The notes under the pieces: model-generated | Seen by the model: the letters and a program-made list of their open reading frames with translations, nothing else | What the model was told of the DNA's origin: nothing | The model's database searches: none | Made by a program: the position numbers and the translations under genes | NCBI GenBank assembly: GCA_027488715.1 | Contig: JAIYBD010000074.1 | Coordinates: 1 to 7,656 of the forward strand | Direction: 5' to 3' | DNA length: 7,656 nucleotides | Origin: Bacteroidota bacterium | GTDB taxonomy: Bacteria; Bacteroidota; Bacteroidia; UBA7662; CANHCV01 | Shown here: piece after piece, positions 4,892-7,656 of the stretch | Layout of the letters: every line of letters starts with the position of its first letter | How positions within the stretch are numbered: position 1 is the stretch's first letter

Positions 4892-5263
4892 CTATCCCCC
4901 CAACTCACAAAACTCCTGTTCACCAAACCACTTTTTTCGGTTTCGGGCGACCCAACGGTAAATCACATTTCTGAAAAAACGTGGGAAGATCCATCCCAAC
5001 CGCAGCCAAAACCACTTCCATCCCAAATAGGGAACCACCTTCAATGCCGCATCCGATTCCGTAAAATACCGGCGACCGTCCCAAAAAAGAACCGAGTCTA
5101 CCGCCGGTTTTGGGATGTCCCCTTGTTGGAAAAAATCTTGAGCCATTTTGCCCTGAAGGGCTTGTACATCGATCTTCCCTTGGGTTTGGGTTTTGATCCA
5201 ACGGCCCAAGCGGCTGCACATCACACATTCCCCATCCAAAAAAAGAATGGGGCGGTTCATCAT
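4892..5263 (-). CDS. DCC-family thiol-disulfide oxidoreductase-like protein (DUF393)
   Basis: The protein has 123 residues. It starts with a strand ILFLDGECVMCSRLGRWI (6-23) carrying the family's D-x-x-C-x-x-C motif (Asp10, Cys13, Cys16), a thioredoxin-like redox pair. The ending, VIYRWVARNRKKWFG (100-114), is the conserved DCC C-terminus (Y-W-ARNR-x-x-FG) and is followed by Cys119. The hydrophobic aromatic stretch at 77-96 may touch the membrane. The first ATG (5261-5263) overlaps the TGA of paaE as ATGA, so the gene is probably translated with paaE; the second ATG directly follows. The biochemical role of DCC proteins is not settled. Coupling to paaE suggests a redox task near that enzyme, which is only an inference. 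Confidence 0.85.
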   Translation of the reverse strand: MMNRPILFLDGECVMCSRLGRWIKTQTQGKIDVQALQGKMAQDFFQQGDIPKPAVDSVLFWDGRRYFTESDAALKVVPYLGWKWFWLRLGWIFPRFFRNVIYRWVARNRKKWFGEQEFCELGG

Positions 5264-6336
5264 ACTCTTACGTCGTAATTGATCACCAAATCGTTACTCG
5301 CTGGTACCGCACAACAAGTTAAACAAGCTCCTGCCTCAATTTCCGACATCGAAAGGGATTCCTGTTGATCGGAAATTTTCATGCTGCCTTTTTCTTTGGT
5401 GGCGCGGCACATCCCACAAATACCCATCTGGCAAGCGTACGGCAAATCCAATCCGGAATCGATGCACGCATCCAAAATAAACTGACCAGGAGTTACCCGA
5501 ATTTGGTGGGTTTGCCCTTCGAAAATGATGGTCACGTCCGTCGGTTCATCGGGATTGAAGGAAGCGGTCGCTTCAACCTCAACATCCATGTCTTTTGGAT
5601 CGGAATAAAAACTTTCTTTGTGGATGTTTTCCGAAGAAACACCCAAATTTCGAATGGCTTGGATTCCTCCATCCATCATCGCCTGAGGTCCGCAGAGGTA
5701 GTAGTTGGCGCCAAGGTTCTCCGAAATTCCCAAAAATTCGAAAACATTTCCCAAGAACTCGGGCGTTAAGCGGGTAGCTACCCCATCCCAACCTTCTTGG
5801 GGTCGGCTCAAAACGTGAAGAACCGTGAGGCGATCGGAATGTTGAGCCGCCAAAGCGTCCAGCTCTGATTTGAAAATGATCGTGTTTTGGTGGGTATTGC
5901 CGTAAATCAACGTAATCGGTCCGCCCGTTCCCAACAAAGCCGTTTTGATCATCGACAAAACGGGAGTGATTCCACTTCCAGCAGCAATGAAAACCAAGGG
6001 TGGATAGGTTGATAACTGAGAATTGAGGGTGAATCCGCCGTACGGCTTCATCACTTCTAAAACGGCACCTTTTTCAGCGTAACCGTTGAGGAAGTTCGAC
6101 ATCAAACCACCATCTACACGTTTTACGCAAACACCCAAACGAGGAAGCTCGGAGGGAGCGGTGCAAATGGAATAGCTACGGCGAACTGATTTTCCATCGA
6201 TGGGAATATTAAACGTGAGAAATTGACCAGGTTGAAAGTCGGCAATTTGCTCGGATGAGGGTTCAAAATAGATAGCAATGGAATCGGATGTGGTTTTTAC
6301 CACTTCAACGATAGGAAGTTGCAAGGAATCTGACAT
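5260..6336 (-). CDS. paaE: FAD/[2Fe-2S] NAD(P)H reductase, phenylacetyl-CoA epoxidase reductase subunit
   Basis: The protein has 358 residues, the family's usual length. The FAD domain (about 1-105) has the R-x-Y-S motif at Arg53-Ser56. The NAD(P)H domain (about 110-240) has GSGITP (120-125) and YLCGP (213-217). A plant-type ferredoxin domain (about 265-358) binds [2Fe-2S] through Cys302, Cys307, Cys310 and Cys341. This order is that of PaaE (also called PaaK), which moves electrons from NADPH to the diiron oxygenase PaaAC in aerobic phenylacetate breakdown. The gene lies 42 bases after paaN on the same strand, which supports the paa assignment. The oxygenase subunits are not beside it: the next gene is a DCC protein overlapping by ATGA. 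Related reductases that serve fatty-acid desaturases or hydroxylases look similar and cannot be excluded. Confidence 0.85.
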   Translation of the reverse strand: MSDSLQLPIVEVVKTTSDSIAIYFEPSSEQIADFQPGQFLTFNIPIDGKSVRRSYSICTAPSELPRLGVCVKRVDGGLMSNFLNGYAEKGAVLEVMKPYGGFTLNSQLSTYPPLVFIAAGSGITPVLSMIKTALLGTGGPITLIYGNTHQNTIIFKSELDALAAQHSDRLTVLHVLSRPQEGWDGVATRLTPEFLGNVFEFLGISENLGANYYLCGPQAMMDGGIQAIRNLGVSSENIHKESFYSDPKDMDVEVEATASFNPDEPTDVTIIFEGQTHQIRVTPGQFILDACIDSGLDLPYACQMGICGMCRATKEKGSMKISDQQESLSMSEIEAGACLTCCAVPASNDLVINYDVRV

Positions 6337-6369
6337 ATGGGGTTAACCTGAAAATTCAAAAAATGTTTG

Positions 6370-6377
6370 CAAAGATA
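6370..6377 (-). promoter_or_regulatory. Candidate -7 box between paaN and paaE
   Basis: TATCTTTG followed by CA is a perfect flavobacterial-type -7 element on the - strand. It starts directly after the paaN stop codon and lies 33 bases before the paaE ATG. No TTTG or TTG occurs at the usual distance upstream, inside paaN, so it may be a weak internal promoter or need an activator. It would let paaE and the DCC gene be transcribed apart from paaN. Confidence 0.45.
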
Positions 6378-6378
6378 A

Positions 6379-7656
6379 TCAACCAAATCGATGGCCTACC
6401 CAGAAGAATCGCCGGCTAACGAATTCGGAATTGGTGAAAACTCCGTTGCCGGCTGGATTTCCTCCCGTGAGGTGAAAATCGGAAAAGGCTGCATTTTGAT
6501 TCACGTAAACGCCACCGTGGTAATTGAAGCAAACCTGCACGCCTACTGTTTCCATGGTTTCGGCTACGGTTTGCATGACCGATTCATCGGTGGAGTAGCA
6601 TCCGCAGCTGATCATGCCGTGTTGTTTTGCCAATCCTGCCGCCGTTTTCAACGCCGAGTCGAAGCCGTTGGTTTCTACCAAAAACACAATGGGCCCAAAC
6701 CACTCTTTGGAAATCAGTGGTAAATGTTGGGTGGTTGTGCCCAACAGAGTAGGGGAGGTGAGAACGGCTTCCGGGAATTCTTCATTTTGGGCTGCCGGAA
6801 TTTCAGGCCAACGGGTTACTCCTGGTTGAATTTGCGCTTCCGCTCTTTTTCTTAGCAATTGATCGTTGCCCAAAGCGCAACTCGCGCTGCTTCCAATTTT
6901 GGGATGCGATAACAAACCCGAAATGGCCGCATGCAAATCATCTCCAAATTGCTGCATCGATTTTAATCCCTCCGATGTTTCTATTCCTTGTTGAGGAATG
7001 AAAAAGTTCTGTGGAGAAGTGCACATTTGTCCGCTGTACAAGGTCACCGCAAAAGCAAGGTTTTGAATCATGCCCGCGTAATCGTTGGTGCTGTGAATCA
7101 AAACCGAATTCACTCCTGTTTTTTCGGTAAAAACCACTTGATTGCTTAAGATGGATTGCGCTTCGATCCAATTTCCAAATCCGGAATTTCCGGTATAATC
7201 CACCAACCGAACATCGGGGTGTTCTACCAAATCTCGGGTGATGGGAAACGTTTGGGTGTCGCAAGCCAGCTGAACAGTGAGCGGATTGGCTCCTGCTTCT
7301 TGCAAAGTTTTCTGAAGGATGCTCACGTAAATGGCGATGGGAAGGACGGCTTTGGGATGTGGTTTCACCAAAACGGGGTTACCGCAAAGGAGATTGGCAA
7401 AAATTCCGGGAAGACTATTCCAGGTAGGGAAGGTGGAACAGCCGATCACCAGTCCCACGCCTCGAGGAATGGCTTTGAATTTTTTGTTAATGGAAAGCGT
7501 GGTTTTCGATTGTGGCTTTTCCCAGTTTACCGATTCAGGATAGCGATTCAATTGCTCGTAACCCACAGCCAAAACTTCCAATGCGCGATCGGCCGCATGC
7601 GGACCCGATGCTTGAAAAGCCATCATGAGCGATTGGCCGGTGGTGTGCATGGTGGC
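6379..7656 (-). CDS. paaN: Phenylacetate degradation aldehyde dehydrogenase PaaN, right-truncated
   Basis: The frame is open to the right edge, giving the C-terminal 425 residues; roughly the first quarter of a PaaN of about 550 residues is missing. Numbering from the edge, MHTTGQSLMMAFQASGPHAADR (3-24) is typical of PaaN. The aldehyde dehydrogenase core has FPTWN (77-81), GNPVLVKPH (92-100, Lys98), the likely general base Glu178 (FTEKTGVN), the nucleophile Cys212 (SGQMCTS) and Glu318 (EWFGPIV). The ending SDFHLTGGNPAGN...SRRFFWV is also PaaN-like. PaaN/PaaZ dehydrogenases oxidise the semialdehyde made when the oxepin-CoA ring opens. The protein stops right after the dehydrogenase domain, so it lacks the MaoC-type ring-opening hydratase fused to it in E. 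coli PaaZ; that step would need a separate protein. The in-frame ATG near the edge is internal, not the start. Confidence 0.9.
   Translation of the reverse strand, partial: ATMHTTGQSLMMAFQASGPHAADRALEVLAVGYEQLNRYPESVNWEKPQSKTTLSINKKFKAIPRGVGLVIGCSTFPTWNSLPGIFANLLCGNPVLVKPHPKAVLPIAIYVSILQKTLQEAGANPLTVQLACDTQTFPITRDLVEHPDVRLVDYTGNSGFGNWIEAQSILSNQVVFTEKTGVNSVLIHSTNDYAGMIQNLAFAVTLYSGQMCTSPQNFFIPQQGIETSEGLKSMQQFGDDLHAAISGLLSHPKIGSSASCALGNDQLLRKRAEAQIQPGVTRWPEIPAAQNEEFPEAVLTSPTLLGTTTQHLPLISKEWFGPIVFLVETNGFDSALKTAAGLAKQHGMISCGCYSTDESVMQTVAETMETVGVQVCFNYHGGVYVNQNAAFSDFHLTGGNPAGNGVFTNSEFVSRRFFWVGHRFG

Noticed and set aside
4825..4926. Longer form of the secreted protein starting at 4926
   Set aside because: It would overlap the DCC gene and put 34 residues before a clear signal peptide.
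1..7656. CRISPR arrays, insertion sequences, integrases or attachment sites
   Set aside because: No regularly spaced repeats, transposase-like frames or terminal inverted repeats were seen. The tRNA-Phe gene has no partial copy of its 3' end nearby that would mark an integrated element.

Overview
The window looks like chromosomal DNA of a member of the Bacteroidota, probably a Flavobacteriia-like lineage. This is an inference. It rests on three things: promoters of the Bacteroidota type (TTTG-N19-TAnnTTTG), little sign of Shine-Dalgarno sequences at the starts examined, and protein types common in that phylum (a split NarI/Hdr-like Fe-S protein pair, a secreted FNYQAV-type protein, and PaaN/PaaE).

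Left part (1-1231). The C-terminal end of a nitroreductase-family protein runs in from the left on the + strand. Its stop codon shares a TTAA with the stop of a convergent GNAT-like gene. That gene lies on the - strand and overlaps by 14 nt the 3' end of panD (aspartate 1-decarboxylase), so panD and the GNAT-like gene form a coupled pair. Upstream of panD is tRNA-Phe(GAA), also on the - strand, with a canonical promoter and a strong intrinsic terminator that separates it from panD.

Middle part (1232-3487). A two-gene + strand operon encodes a membrane protein with a NarI/HdrE-like haem-b region and two [4Fe-4S] motifs, then a soluble HdrB-like protein with two CCG-type cysteine domains. Together they rebuild, from two polypeptides, the architecture of DsrMK/HdrDE-type or EtfAB:menaquinone oxidoreductase enzymes. 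They probably pass electrons between a soluble carrier and the menaquinone pool. A weak hairpin plus T-run overlaps the final stop codon.

Accessory spot (3489-4824). A type II toxin-antitoxin pair, parD-parE (- strand, ATGA overlap), has an unusually clear promoter. A perfect 7-3-7 palindrome lies between the -33 and -7 boxes, with a third half-site next to the start codon, which fits autoregulation. Upstream of it is a secreted protein with a FNYQAV-type N-terminal domain and a DUF1566/Lcl-like C-terminal domain.

Right part (4892-7656). A - strand cluster related to phenylacetate degradation reads paaN (cut by the right edge), then paaE (FAD/[2Fe-2S] reductase of the phenylacetyl-CoA epoxidase), then a DCC-family (DUF393) protein coupled to paaE by an ATGA overlap. 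A flavobacterial-type -7 element lies between paaN and paaE. The other paa genes are not in the window.

No mobile element, CRISPR array, origin or attachment site was seen. No wholly new system stands out. The most interesting points are the panD/GNAT coupling, the split quinone-reductase-like Fe-S pair, the parDE operator layout, and the DCC protein coupled to paaE.
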